From positions 7,958,029 through 8,022,028 of the forward strand of contig NZ_CP007440.1 of the NCBI RefSeq assembly GCF_001579845.1: a DNA stretch of 64,000 bases. The letters are read 5' to 3'. Below the pieces are notes generated by a model that did no database searches, was not told the DNA's origin, and was given only the letters and a program-made list of their open reading frames with translations. A program made the translations under genes and the position numbers. The stretch comes from Rhodoplanes sp. Z2-YC6860 (GTDB lineage Bacteria > Pseudomonadota > Alphaproteobacteria > Rhizobiales > Xanthobacteraceae). Positions within the stretch are counted from its first letter, which is position 1. Each line of letters begins with the position of its first letter. Of the stretch, positions 49,325-58,130 are shown piece by piece.

Positions 49325-49349
49325 GGGGACGGGCTCATCGCCCGTCCCC
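49325..49349 (+). terminator. Terminator after phaR
   Basis: A perfect 10-base-pair stem (GGGGACGGGC with GCCCGTCCCC) closes a TCATC loop, the same loop as the terminator at 7900. It is preceded by an A-rich stretch and followed by CTGAGTTT. Confidence 0.7.
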
Positions 49350-49410
49350 TGAGTTTGTGCCGCCCGAGGAGACCGACCGTTCGAACGGCACGCCCTCACT
49401 TCGTGGCGGA

Positions 49411-50940
49411 TCAAGCGCTCTTCAGCGGGACTGCGACGAAGCGCGTCCCGTTGCCGGACTTCACCCGCATCAGCACGTTGGTGCGGCCATCCTTGCGGGC
49501 GTCGGCCAACACCTTGCGCAATTGGCCTACGCTCGACACCGTCTTGCCGCCGGCGCTGAGAATAACGTCGCCGGTCTGCAGGCCCTGCTCGGCCGCCGGG
49601 CTGTCCTGCTCGATGCCGGTGATGACCAGACCCTGGGCATCGGCTCCAGCCACCTGACTTGCAGGCGCGAGGCTCAGGCCGAGATGCGGGGCACCCGCAT
49701 CGGCGTCCTTCGACGAACCGTCGGCCTTCGCCTGCTTATCGTTCGGCATCGACTCCAGCGCCAGCGCGATGGTCTTGCGCTCGCCATTGCTCAGGACACT
49801 CAGGTTCACCTTGGCGCCCGGGGTCAGCGCGCCGATCTTTCTGGCGAGGTCGCGCGAGTCATGGACCGCGTCACTGTTGACCGCGGTGATGACGTCACCC
49901 GCCTTGAGGCCAGCCTTGGCGGCGGGACCGCCGTCCTGCACCTCATCGACCAGCGCGCCGTCGGCGTTGCGCATCCCAAGACTCTCGGCGATGTTTTGAT
50001 TGACCGGCTGCACCTGCACGCCGATCCAGCCACGCTCGACATAGCCCTTGTCCTTGAGCTTCGCGACGACAGTCTTCACCGTGTCGGCCGGAATGCCGAA
50101 GCCGATGCCGACCGAGCCGCCTGACGGCGAGTAGATCGCGGTGTTGACGGCGATCACCTTGCCCTCGACGTTGAACGCCGGACCGCCGGAGTTGCCCTTA
50201 TTGATCGGGGCGTCGATCTGGATGAAGTCGTCGTACGGACCCGCGCCGATGTCACGGCCGCGAGCCGAGACAATGCCCGCGGTCGCAGTGCCGGCGAGGC
50301 CGAACGGATTGCCGACCGCAACCACCCAGTCGCCAACCCGCGGCTGCTTGTCGGAAAGTTCGACGAAGGGGAAGGAGCTGCCCGCGTCGACCTTGATGAG
50401 CGCCAGATCGGTCTTCTGGTCGGAGCCGACAACCTTCGCGGTGTAGGTCTTGCCGGCGTCGGTCTGGATCTCGACCGTCTTGGCGTGATCGACCACGTGG
50501 AAGTTGGTCACCGCATAGCCGTCAGCCGAGATGAAGAAGCCCGAGCCCTGGCCAGTGATGGTTCGATGGCGCGGCATCGATCGGAAGTTCGGCACGTCGG
50601 GCATGCCGAACTGACGGAAGAACCGCTGCAAGCCTTCGTTGTTATTGTTGTCGCCGAACTCCTCATTGCTCAGGCCGGTGCCGTTCGTGGCGCCCTGGTC
50701 CTCGATCTTGACGCGCACCGAGATGACGGCAGGCTTCACCTTCTCAATCAGATCGGCAAAGCCGGGCTGAGGCTGCGTGGTGGCCGTGTCGGCGTGAGCC
50801 GGCGTGCCGTTCAACGTCAGCGGCGGATAGGACGGACTCGCAAACAGCGCACCGGCGCCAATCGCTGCGACCGACGCCAGCAGAATCACGCGGCGCTTCG
50901 ACAGCAACGCGCGCACCTTCGTGGGAAGTTCGTTTTTCAT
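49411..50940 (-). CDS. Do/DegP-like periplasmic serine protease with two PDZ domains
   Basis: A 509-residue HtrA-family protease. N-terminal membrane/signal segment (RVILLASVAAIGAGALF), a protease domain with His in YAVTNFHVVDHA, Asp in KTDLALIKV and nucleophile Ser in APINKGNSGGPAFN, then two PDZ domains (GYVERGWIGVQVQPV and HLGLSLAPASQVAGAD regions; GDVILSAGGKTVSSV). It degrades or refolds damaged envelope proteins. An Asn-rich insertion (FGDNNNNEGLQRFF) sits in the LA loop region. Start at 50940 is preceded by GGAG; ATGs at 50955 and 50958 would add a few residues. Confidence 0.92.
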   Translation of the reverse strand: MKNELPTKVRALLSKRRVILLASVAAIGAGALFASPSYPPLTLNGTPAHADTATTQPQPGFADLIEKVKPAVISVRVKIEDQGATNGTGLSNEEFGDNNNNEGLQRFFRQFGMPDVPNFRSMPRHRTITGQGSGFFISADGYAVTNFHVVDHAKTVEIQTDAGKTYTAKVVGSDQKTDLALIKVDAGSSFPFVELSDKQPRVGDWVVAVGNPFGLAGTATAGIVSARGRDIGAGPYDDFIQIDAPINKGNSGGPAFNVEGKVIAVNTAIYSPSGGSVGIGFGIPADTVKTVVAKLKDKGYVERGWIGVQVQPVNQNIAESLGMRNADGALVDEVQDGGPAAKAGLKAGDVITAVNSDAVHDSRDLARKIGALTPGAKVNLSVLSNGERKTIALALESMPNDKQAKADGSSKDADAGAPHLGLSLAPASQVAGADAQGLVITGIEQDSPAAEQGLQTGDVILSAGGKTVSSVGQLRKVLADARKDGRTNVLMRVKSGNGTRFVAVPLKSA

Positions 50941-51095
50941 GAGTTCAGTCTCCATCATCGTTGCAAAGCGCCAGTGGCGCGTTGCAGACAACATGGGGAC
51001 CGCACCCTTACGGAGCGCTGGCGCGGGGATTAATCCTTGTTCATGGAGGCGCGCAAACGGTCGGGCGAAATGTCGCAGACCTGATAACGGAAGCG

Positions 51096-52949
51096 TTACC
51101 GCGAGCGGTCCTGATGCTCGCGCGGGGCTTTGCGCCGGTCGACCTTCACAGTGTCGCCCCACGGACGCTCGAGCGAAGCGAGGCCGATCAATTGGCCTTG
51201 CAGATAATCGCAGCCCCATTCGGCGAGCAGCGCGGCGCTCGGCTCGTCCTGCACCCACTCGGCGACCGTGCTCAGTCCGAGCCGCCGGGCGAGATCGACC
51301 AGCGAACGCACGAACGAACGATCGTCGTCGGCGCGCATCAGGTTCTGCACGAAGGCGCCGTCGATCTTCAGCACGTCCACGCCGAGCTTGCGCAGATTGC
51401 GGAACGACGTGTAGCCCGAGCCGAAATCGTCGACCGCGATCTTGCAGCCGAGATCCTTGACGCGGGATACGAAGCCGCGCGTGTCGTCGACATCATGGAT
51501 CGCAGTCGACTCGGTGATCTCGACAATGAGACGTTCGGCCACGCCGGAGTTGGCGCGCAGCAGCGCACCGAGCGTCGACCACCAGTCCGGATCGGTGATC
51601 GAGGCCGGCGAGACGTTGACGCTCGCGCGCAGCGCAGGCACCGCCGCCATCTCGCTGACCAGAAGTTCGAGCACGCGATGGTCGATGAGCCGGACCAGCC
51701 CGAGCCGCTCGGCGATCGGAATCACGGAGCTGGCCGGTGCCAGCGAGCCGTCGGCGCGGCGGATGCGCATCAGACATTCGTAATAAGCGGTCTGGCGCGA
51801 CACCGTCTCGGCGATCGGCTCGAACGCCAGCAGGATGCGCCGCTCGTTCAGCGCGTTGACGATCTCGTCGGCCGCACGGACGTTCTCGCGGCGCAGGATC
51901 TCGCGCTCGACATTCGGACGATAGACCTGGAACGAACCAAGCCGCTTGGCTTTGGCCCGGTCGAGGGTTTCCTGCGCGCGCGCCAGAATCTCCGGCACGT
52001 TTGCCGCGTGACGCGGCGCGGTGACGCCGCCGATCGTCACAGTCACGGCAACCGGACCCGCGCCGGTGCGGATCACGTCGTCACGGACGCCAGCGATCAG
52101 CCGCTCGGCGGCCTTCTCCATATCCTCGGCGGTGCAATTGTTCAGGATCACGCCGAACTTGTTGCCGGAGAAGCGACCCAGTTCGTCGCCACCGCGCATT
52201 TTTGCGCGCAAACGCTTGGCCACCGCGCCGATCGCTTCATCGGCGACGTCGAAGCCGTAAGACTCGTTGATGCGCGCGAGATTGTCGACCGCGACCAGCA
52301 TGAAACCGCAGGAATTGCGCTGCGCGACTGCCTGATTGAGTGTGCTCTCGAGCACCTCGGTGAGATGAAAGCGGTTCATCTCACCGGTCAGGCCGTCGAA
52401 GCGCGACAGGTAGGTCAGCCGCTCTTCCTGAGCGTGGCGCTCGTTGATGACGCGGACCACACCATGTGCCCTCGCGGGCTTGCCGTCAGCGCCTGCGAAC
52501 CAACGGCCGATGTCCTCGATCCAAAGCGACTTGTCGGATCCGGCCGGCTGCAACACGTATTGCAGCTGATACGGCACGCCGCTGCCGCCGTCGCGCTGCT
52601 GCGATTTCATCACCGCATCGAAGCGGCTTGCCGCCGTGTCCGAGGCCAGCAGCTTCGCATAGTTGCGGCCGCTGGAAATCGCAGCAAGGCTTCCAACGTT
52701 CAGCACGTCGGTGGCGTTCGCGCCCCAAGCCAGCACATCGGATTCAATGGTCCACTCGTAAGGCGCTTCACCGATCGAGGCCATGATGCGCGCCGGATCG
52801 AACGCGAGTTCGCGCGCGACAACGCCGCGTGGCTCAGGCGCACGCACGGCCGGCGTCGCGAATACGTCCGCGGTCGCGAACACGTCGGCGTCCTGCGAGG
52901 GAGCAACCGATCGATAGGCCGGCCTGCGAGCGTCGCGATCCTGAGACAC
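51096..52949 (-). CDS. PAS-GGDEF-EAL protein with degenerate GGDEF and variant EAL motif
   Basis: A 617-residue cytoplasmic protein with a PAS-like region (~60-180), a GGDEF domain (~190-340) and an EAL domain (~365-600). The GGDEF signature is replaced by FSGNKFG, so no diguanylate cyclase activity is expected. The EAL signature reads YECLMRI (ECL instead of EAL); other phosphodiesterase residues persist: NVSP, VEITEST, KIAVDDFGSGYTSF, LKIDGAFV and the late AEWVQDE (usually AEGVE). Cyclic-di-GMP hydrolysis is possible but not certain; GTP sensing through the dead GGDEF domain is a common alternative. No membrane helix is visible. Confidence 0.87.
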   Translation of the reverse strand: MSQDRDARRPAYRSVAPSQDADVFATADVFATPAVRAPEPRGVVARELAFDPARIMASIGEAPYEWTIESDVLAWGANATDVLNVGSLAAISSGRNYAKLLASDTAASRFDAVMKSQQRDGGSGVPYQLQYVLQPAGSDKSLWIEDIGRWFAGADGKPARAHGVVRVINERHAQEERLTYLSRFDGLTGEMNRFHLTEVLESTLNQAVAQRNSCGFMLVAVDNLARINESYGFDVADEAIGAVAKRLRAKMRGGDELGRFSGNKFGVILNNCTAEDMEKAAERLIAGVRDDVIRTGAGPVAVTVTIGGVTAPRHAANVPEILARAQETLDRAKAKRLGSFQVYRPNVEREILRRENVRAADEIVNALNERRILLAFEPIAETVSRQTAYYECLMRIRRADGSLAPASSVIPIAERLGLVRLIDHRVLELLVSEMAAVPALRASVNVSPASITDPDWWSTLGALLRANSGVAERLIVEITESTAIHDVDDTRGFVSRVKDLGCKIAVDDFGSGYTSFRNLRKLGVDVLKIDGAFVQNLMRADDDRSFVRSLVDLARRLGLSTVAEWVQDEPSAALLAEWGCDYLQGQLIGLASLERPWGDTVKVDRRKAPREHQDRSR

Positions 52950-53141
52950 GTTGAACCTTTACGGGACTGCAGCACTGTCTCAATGCGTGACAGCGCAGCG
53001 CTATTTCGCTGACAACTTAGTGGATAGCGATGAAGAAACGGCAAATCCGCTTGTAAACTCGCGGTTCACGATGCTGGCATGGCGGTTGCGATGTTCTCGT
53101 TGTGGGCACGAAATTGTCCCGCGACGACACAGGAGAGCGCG

Positions 53142-53384
53142 ATGCCGGAAGTGAGCGATTTACCATCTTCGAGCCGCGCGCTGGTTCCGCTCATTCCGCT
53201 GAAGCCGCAGAGCGAGGCACAGCGTCACGGCCCGGCGCAACGGATCGCGTCATTTATCACGCATTTGATTGCCACGTCGGAGAAGTTGCCGCAGACCCGC
53301 GAGAAGCGTCGCGCCGATCCGGCCGATGTTATCGCCGCCTATCAGGCTACCGTGTCGCGCCTGCGGCAATTGAACAATCAGTAA
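53142..53384 (+). CDS. Small conserved-looking hypothetical protein
   Basis: An 80-residue soluble protein (MPEVSDLPSSSRALVPLIPL start) with a proline-rich N-terminus and a helical C-terminus (RIASFITHLIATSEKLPQTR, DVIAAYQATVSRLRQLNNQ). AGGAGAG upstream fixes the ATG at 53142. I do not recognise a family. It is divergent from the GGDEF-EAL gene and converges with the gamma-glutamyltransferase gene, with only six bases between stops. Confidence 0.6.
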   Translation: MPEVSDLPSSSRALVPLIPLKPQSEAQRHGPAQRIASFITHLIATSEKLPQTREKRRADPADVIAAYQATVSRLRQLNNQ

Positions 53385-53390
53385 CCGCAA

Positions 53391-54974
53391 TCAATAACCG
53401 AGCGCGCAACCGTCCTTGCGCGGCTCGGAACCGCCGATCAGCACGCCGCGATCCCAGTCGATACGGATCGCCTGTGCGCCGCCCCAGGGCGACGGCGCTT
53501 CGACAATCTTGTGGCCTCGCGCCTTGAGCCCCTCGACGGTCGCGGCCGGCATGCCGCGCTCGATCACGGTGCTCTCGCCCTCGAAGAAGGCGCGCGGCGC
53601 GTCGATGGCGCTCTGGATATCCATGCCGTAGTCGAACAGGTTGAGCACCATCTGCACGTGGCCCATCGGCTGATAGTGCGCGCCCATCACGCCGAAGGTC
53701 GTATCGCAGCGGCCGCCGCGCATCGCCAGCGCCGGAATGATGGTGTGCATCGGCCGCTTCGAGGGGCCCAGCGCATTCGGATGATCGGGCTTGAGCACGA
53801 AGCCGGAGCCGCGGTTGTTGAACAGCACCCCGGTCTTCTCGGTGCAAATGCCGGTGCCGAATGACGAGTACAGCGAATTGATCAGCGACACCGCGCAGCG
53901 GTCGCGATCGACCACGGTGAGATAGACCGTGTCGCTGCCCGGCGTCGGCGCCGGCGGCAACGGCACCCGCTTGGTGCGATCGAGCTTCGCGGCAAGCGTC
54001 TTTGCAAAGACTTTGTCGTTCAGGGCATCAACTGACACGCGCATGAACGACGGCTCGGCGATGTGCGTGTCGCGCACCGCGAAGCCCATCCGCGCGGCCT
54101 CGAGCATCAGATGGAAACGATCGGGGCCGAGCGCTTCGAGCGCGGCGAGGTCGAAATTCTCCAGGATGTTGAGCGTCACCAGCGCGGTGAGGCCCTGCGT
54201 GTTCGGCGGAATCTCGACAAGGTCGACACCGCGATAATTGGTCGAGATCGGCGTCACCGCCTCGCCGCGATGCTTAGCGAAATCCTCGACGGAGAGAACG
54301 GAGCCTTTCGCCGCGAGCGTCGACGCCATGTCTTCGGCGATGGGCCCTTCGTAGAACGCTTTCGCGCCATCCTTGGCGATCGCCTTCAGCGTCCGGGCGA
54401 GCGCCGGCAGCTTCATGATGTCGCCTTCAGCCGGCGTGCCGCCGTTCGGCAGATAATGCTTGGTCGCGCCCGTGCTGTTGCGAAGCTTGCTGACCCAGCC
54501 CTTCCAGTCGGAGGCCACACGCGGCGCGACCGGAAAGCCGTGCTCGGCGTATTTGATGGCAGGCGCCAGCACCCGATCGAACGGCCAGGTGCCTTTCGTC
54601 TTGAGCAGCGCACCCCAGGCCTCGATCGCGCCCGGCACGTTCACGGCGTGCGGCGAGGTCGGCTCGATCGAAGTCATGCCTTTTTCGAGCAGCGCCTCGG
54701 TCGAGGACTTGGCGCCGGAGCGGCCGCAACCGTTGTAGCCCCACACAGGTTTGCCGGGCTCGGCGATCAGCGCGAAGCAGTCGCCGCCAATGCCGGTCAT
54801 GTGCGGTTCGATCACGCAGAGCACCGCGACCGCCGCGACCGCGGCATCGACGGCGTTGCCGCCTGCGCGCAGCACGTCGATTGCGGCAAGCGTCGCCAGC
54901 GGATGCGAGGTCGCGGCCATGCCCTCGCTCGCGATGACGGGCGAACGGCCGGGCAATTGGAAATCGCGACTCAT
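53391..54974 (-). CDS. Gamma-glutamyltransferase family protein
   Basis: A 527-residue Ntn-hydrolase of the GGT family. N-terminal half: ASEGMAATSHPLATLAAIDVL, AGGNAVDAAVAAVAVLCVIEP and GIGGDCFALI. The autocleavage site is at GSDTVYLTVVD, where the Thr becomes the nucleophile of the small subunit. Later NSLYSSFGTGI and GVLFNNRGSGFVL. There is no signal peptide, unlike periplasmic GGTs, so a cytoplasmic acylase or amide hydrolase is possible. Substrate could be glutathione or another gamma-glutamyl or cephalosporin-like amide. Confidence 0.85.
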   Translation of the reverse strand: MSRDFQLPGRSPVIASEGMAATSHPLATLAAIDVLRAGGNAVDAAVAAVAVLCVIEPHMTGIGGDCFALIAEPGKPVWGYNGCGRSGAKSSTEALLEKGMTSIEPTSPHAVNVPGAIEAWGALLKTKGTWPFDRVLAPAIKYAEHGFPVAPRVASDWKGWVSKLRNSTGATKHYLPNGGTPAEGDIMKLPALARTLKAIAKDGAKAFYEGPIAEDMASTLAAKGSVLSVEDFAKHRGEAVTPISTNYRGVDLVEIPPNTQGLTALVTLNILENFDLAALEALGPDRFHLMLEAARMGFAVRDTHIAEPSFMRVSVDALNDKVFAKTLAAKLDRTKRVPLPPAPTPGSDTVYLTVVDRDRCAVSLINSLYSSFGTGICTEKTGVLFNNRGSGFVLKPDHPNALGPSKRPMHTIIPALAMRGGRCDTTFGVMGAHYQPMGHVQMVLNLFDYGMDIQSAIDAPRAFFEGESTVIERGMPAATVEGLKARGHKIVEAPSPWGGAQAIRIDWDRGVLIGGSEPRKDGCALGY

Positions 54975-54981
54975 GGATGCT

Positions 54982-55395
54982 TCAGACGGTCGGGACGTCG
55001 CGCTCGATCTGGATGTCGCGCTGCGCAGTGCGCGCCGTGATGATGAAGCCCGCGAGCACGTCGACCAGGCTGATCACCATCAGGATGAAGAACGGCGAGG
55101 TGCCGGCGCGGGCGACCAGCAGGAACTCGACCAGCATGGCGATGAACAGGATCATCGACAGGATGTGGTCGAGGAGGCCGCGGATGCCCATCCGCGTCGC
55201 CTTCACGATCTCGACGCCGAGCAGCAGCACGGAGAACGCCAGGAGGATCTCCTCCGGCGTCACGTTCCAATCCTGACCCGAGATCAGATGGATGGTCGCG
55301 ACCTTGTCGGTCCAGCTCAAAGTCGGCGTCAGGAACGCGATCATGTTGTAGATCGCGAACGGGATCACCAGCAGCGGAAAACCGACCAGGTACAT
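54982..55395 (-). CDS. Hypothetical four-helix inner-membrane protein
   Basis: A 137-residue protein with probably four membrane helices: LVGFPLLVIPFAIYNMIAFL, ILLAFSVLLLGVEIV, HILSMILFIAMLVEFLLVA and PFFILMVISLVDVLAGFIIT, and a short charged C-terminus. No family recognised with confidence. It lies seven bases upstream of the gamma-glutamyltransferase gene and is probably co-transcribed with it. Confidence 0.7.
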   Translation of the reverse strand: MYLVGFPLLVIPFAIYNMIAFLTPTLSWTDKVATIHLISGQDWNVTPEEILLAFSVLLLGVEIVKATRMGIRGLLDHILSMILFIAMLVEFLLVARAGTSPFFILMVISLVDVLAGFIITARTAQRDIQIERDVPTV

Positions 55396-55431
55396 GGCGA
55401 GCCCCTCAGGCTAGCAGACGACCTTGCGAAC

Positions 55432-55617
55432 TTAGGCCTCGGTCTTCGCCTTGAGCACCTGCCGGCCCTTGTACATGCCGGTCTTCAGATCGATGTGATG
55501 CGGACGCCGCATCTCGCCCGAATCCTTGTCCTCGACATAGGACGGCTGCTTGAGCGCGTCGGCCGAACGGCGCATGCCACGCCGCGAGGGCGAGGTTTTC
55601 TTCTTCGGCACGGCCAT
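55432..55617 (-). CDS. rpmF: 50S ribosomal protein L32
   Basis: A 61-residue L32: [20 protein letters not shown], then [19 protein letters not shown]. It is the alphaproteobacterial, cysteine-free (zinc-independent) form. AAGGAG lies at ideal distance before the ATG. Here it stands alone between mtgA and a membrane-protein gene instead of next to plsX. Confidence 0.96.
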   Translation of the reverse strand: MAVPKKKTSPSRRGMRRSADALKQPSYVEDKDSGEMRRPHHIDLKTGMYKGRQVLKAKTEA

Positions 55618-55744
55618 GGGGAATTCTCCTTGAAAAACCGCGGCGCGCGACGCGCCGGACCGTCTGAACCCTTGGGAAGCCGGGCTTATAGAGGAAGCCC
55701 CCTGCCAAAGCTAGACCAAATGAGGCGAAACCCATTTCCGGCCC

Positions 55745-56446
55745 TCACCTCCTGATACAGGCATCGATGGACTTGGCCCGGGCGGCGCGGGCCTGGACGA
55801 TGCCGGCGATCCGGCGCACGCCCGGGCGGGGCTGCATGGCGCTCCGCCGCTTGGGATTGGGCAGGATCGCCGCCATCAGGCCCGCCTCCGCGGGAGAAAG
55901 CTCCCGCGACGACTTGCCGAAGGCCTTCTGGGCCCCGGCCTCGATGCCGAACTCGCCGTTCGGGCCCCATTCGGCGATGTTGAGATAAATCTCCATGATC
56001 CGGCGCTTGGGCAGCACCAGGTCGACCCACAGCGCCAGCGGGAACTCGAGAGCCTTGCGGACGATGCTGCGGCCGGGCCACAGGAACAAATTCTTCGCGA
56101 GCTGCTGGGTGATCGTCGAGCCGCCGCGGGCGTCGGTAATGTCCTCGGCGTCCTCCAGAGCGGCCCGCATTTCCACCATATCGACGCCGCGATGGCTGCA
56201 AAACCGCGCATCCTCGGAGGCGATCACGGTCCGCGGCAGCACCGGCGCGACCCTGTCGATGGGCACCCAGGTCCGCTCAACCCGTTTACCGAGAATCGAG
56301 CGACCCACCATGAGTGTCGACACGGGGTTGATCACGCGGTAGAGCGGCGCGATCAAATAGGGCAAAAGGATCAGGACCAGCACTGCCACAACCAGCCAGC
56401 GGATCACGCGAAACGCGGATTTTCGGGGAGTGGCAGCGCTTGTCAT
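55745..56446 (-). CDS. mtgA: Monofunctional biosynthetic peptidoglycan transglycosylase MtgA
   Basis: A 233-residue membrane-anchored glycosyltransferase of family GT51 that polymerises lipid II. One N-terminal helix ([20 protein letters not shown]), then motif 1 [16 protein letters not shown] with the catalytic Glu, [20 protein letters not shown], and motif [18 protein letters not shown]. There is no transpeptidase domain, as expected. ATG at 56446 preferred to GTG at 56464. It is divergent from the prenyl synthase gene. Confidence 0.94.
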   Translation of the reverse strand: MTSAATPRKSAFRVIRWLVVAVLVLILLPYLIAPLYRVINPVSTLMVGRSILGKRVERTWVPIDRVAPVLPRTVIASEDARFCSHRGVDMVEMRAALEDAEDITDARGGSTITQQLAKNLFLWPGRSIVRKALEFPLALWVDLVLPKRRIMEIYLNIAEWGPNGEFGIEAGAQKAFGKSSRELSPAEAGLMAAILPNPKRRSAMQPRPGVRRIAGIVQARAARAKSIDACIRR

Positions 56447-56474
56447 TGGTTCGGAGTTAAGCACAATTCATCCC

Positions 56475-57428
56475 ATGTCGCGCACCGCCGCCAAAACCGA
56501 TACCCAGGACGCCTCCTTTGCCGCGAGGCTCAATGCCGCAGCCAACGACACCGAGCATCTGCTCGACCGGCTGCTCGGCAAAAGCCTGCCGGAAGGCGAG
56601 ATCGCACGCCCGCAGCGCATCCTCGAGGCGATGCGCTACACCAGCCTGGGCGGCGGCAAGCGGCTGCGGCCGTTCCTCACCATCGAGACCGCGGCGCTGT
56701 TCGGCGTGCCGCGCGAACGCGCGCTGATGGCCGGCGCCGCGATCGAGCTGGTGCACTGCTATTCGCTGGTCCACGACGACCTGCCGGCGATGGACAATGA
56801 CGATCTGCGCCGCGGCCGTCCGACCGCGCACAAGCAATTCGACGAGGCCACGGCGATCCTCGCGGGCGACGGCCTCCTCACCTTCGCGTTCGACGTGCTC
56901 GGCCGCCCCGAAACCCATCCGGACGCCGCGGTGCGCATCGCGCTGGTCACCGGCCTCGCCCGCGCCGCCGGCATCGGCGGCATGGTCGGCGGCCAGATGC
57001 TCGACCTCGCGGCCGAAGGCCGCTTCGGCAAGAACGACAAGGCCCAAGGCGAACAGGATGTTCTGACGCTGCAAGCCATGAAGACCGGCGCGATCCTGAA
57101 GTTCTGCTGCGTCGCCGGCGCGATCCTCGGCAATGCGCCGAAGGCCAAGCACGAGGCGGCTAGCCGCTACGGCCAGGTGATCGGACAGGCGTTCCAGATC
57201 GCCGACGATCTGCTCGACGTCGAGGGCGACACCGCCACGCTCGGCAAGGCCGCCGGCAAGGACGCGGCGCACGGCAAGGCCACGCTGGTCGACCTGCTCG
57301 GTGTCGCCGGCGCCCGGGCTCGCCTCACGCAGCTGGTAAAAGACGCCGAGAGCACGCTCGCACCGTTCGGCGCCGACGCCGCGATCCTCAAGGACGCCGC
57401 CCGCTTCATCGCCGAACGGCGAGCCTAG
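56475..57428 (+). CDS. Polyprenyl (farnesyl/geranylgeranyl) diphosphate synthase
   Basis: A 317-residue trans-isoprenyl diphosphate synthase. First aspartate-rich motif HDDLPAMDNDDLRRGR with the four-residue spacing (DDxxxxD) typical of bacterial IspA-type enzymes, GGGKRLRPFL before it, GDGLLTFAFDVL, GGMVGGQMLDLAAEG, and second motif FQIADDLLDVEGD. It condenses IPP with allylic diphosphates for quinones, hopanoids and carotenoids. The product chain length (C15 or C20) cannot be read from sequence alone; IspA-like farnesyl synthase is most likely. Confidence 0.88.
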   Translation: MSRTAAKTDTQDASFAARLNAAANDTEHLLDRLLGKSLPEGEIARPQRILEAMRYTSLGGGKRLRPFLTIETAALFGVPRERALMAGAAIELVHCYSLVHDDLPAMDNDDLRRGRPTAHKQFDEATAILAGDGLLTFAFDVLGRPETHPDAAVRIALVTGLARAAGIGGMVGGQMLDLAAEGRFGKNDKAQGEQDVLTLQAMKTGAILKFCCVAGAILGNAPKAKHEAASRYGQVIGQAFQIADDLLDVEGDTATLGKAAGKDAAHGKATLVDLLGVAGARARLTQLVKDAESTLAPFGADAAILKDAARFIAERRA

Positions 57429-57446
57429 GCGCCGGACCGGATTCCA

Positions 57447-58124
57447 ATGAGCACCCCGCCGAAGCGCCCGATCCGGATCGTCCGGGTCGGCATGGCGCAT
57501 CCGCGGCTGTTCATCTCGGCCGCGATCGGCCTCGTCGCGATCCTGATCCTTCGCGCGACAGGCTTCGGCACTGTGGCGAGCATGCTGCTCGGATGGGATA
57601 CGGGCGTTGTCATCTATCTGGTCGCCGCCGCGGTCATGATGGCGCAATGCTCCACGGTCGCGTCGATGAGGCGGAATGCGGACATCCAGGACGAAGGCGC
57701 GTTCGGCATCCTGGCGCTCTCCGTCATCGCGGCGGTCGCAAGCCTCGGAGCGATCTTCGCCGAGCTCGCGGTGCTCAAGGCCGACGATCCGCACTACGGG
57801 CTCTACATCGCGCTCGCCATCGTCACGGTCGTCTTGTCCTGGACTTTCACGCACACCATCTTTGCGCTTCACTACGCCCACGAATTCTACGGCGGCGACG
57901 AGGGCGGCGGATGCCTGAAATTTCCCGATGACGATCAGCCCGACTACTGGGACTTCATCTACTTCTCGTTCGTGGTCGGCATGACGTTCCAGGTCTCCGA
58001 CGTCGCCATCACCCACAAACCGACGCGCCGCCTGGTCGTCGCTCATGGCGCGCTGTCGTTCTTCTTCTCGACCGCCATCGTCGCCATGATGGTGAACCTC
58101 GCGGCCGGCCTGTTCCAGAAGTAG
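57447..58124 (+). CDS. DUF1345 membrane protein
   Basis: A 225-residue polytopic membrane protein of the DUF1345 family: helices PRLFISAAIGLVAILIL, TGVVIYLVAAAVMMAQC, AFGILALSVIAAVASLGAIF and LYIALAIVTVVLSWTFTH, then the conserved FALHYAHEFYGGDEGGGCLKF, and DFIYFSFVVGMTFQVSDVAI near the end. Function unknown. It lies between the prenyl synthase and the antiporter gene, with six bases to the latter. Confidence 0.88.
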   Translation: MSTPPKRPIRIVRVGMAHPRLFISAAIGLVAILILRATGFGTVASMLLGWDTGVVIYLVAAAVMMAQCSTVASMRRNADIQDEGAFGILALSVIAAVASLGAIFAELAVLKADDPHYGLYIALAIVTVVLSWTFTHTIFALHYAHEFYGGDEGGGCLKFPDDDQPDYWDFIYFSFVVGMTFQVSDVAITHKPTRRLVVAHGALSFFFSTAIVAMMVNLAAGLFQK

Positions 58125-58130
58125 CGTGCA

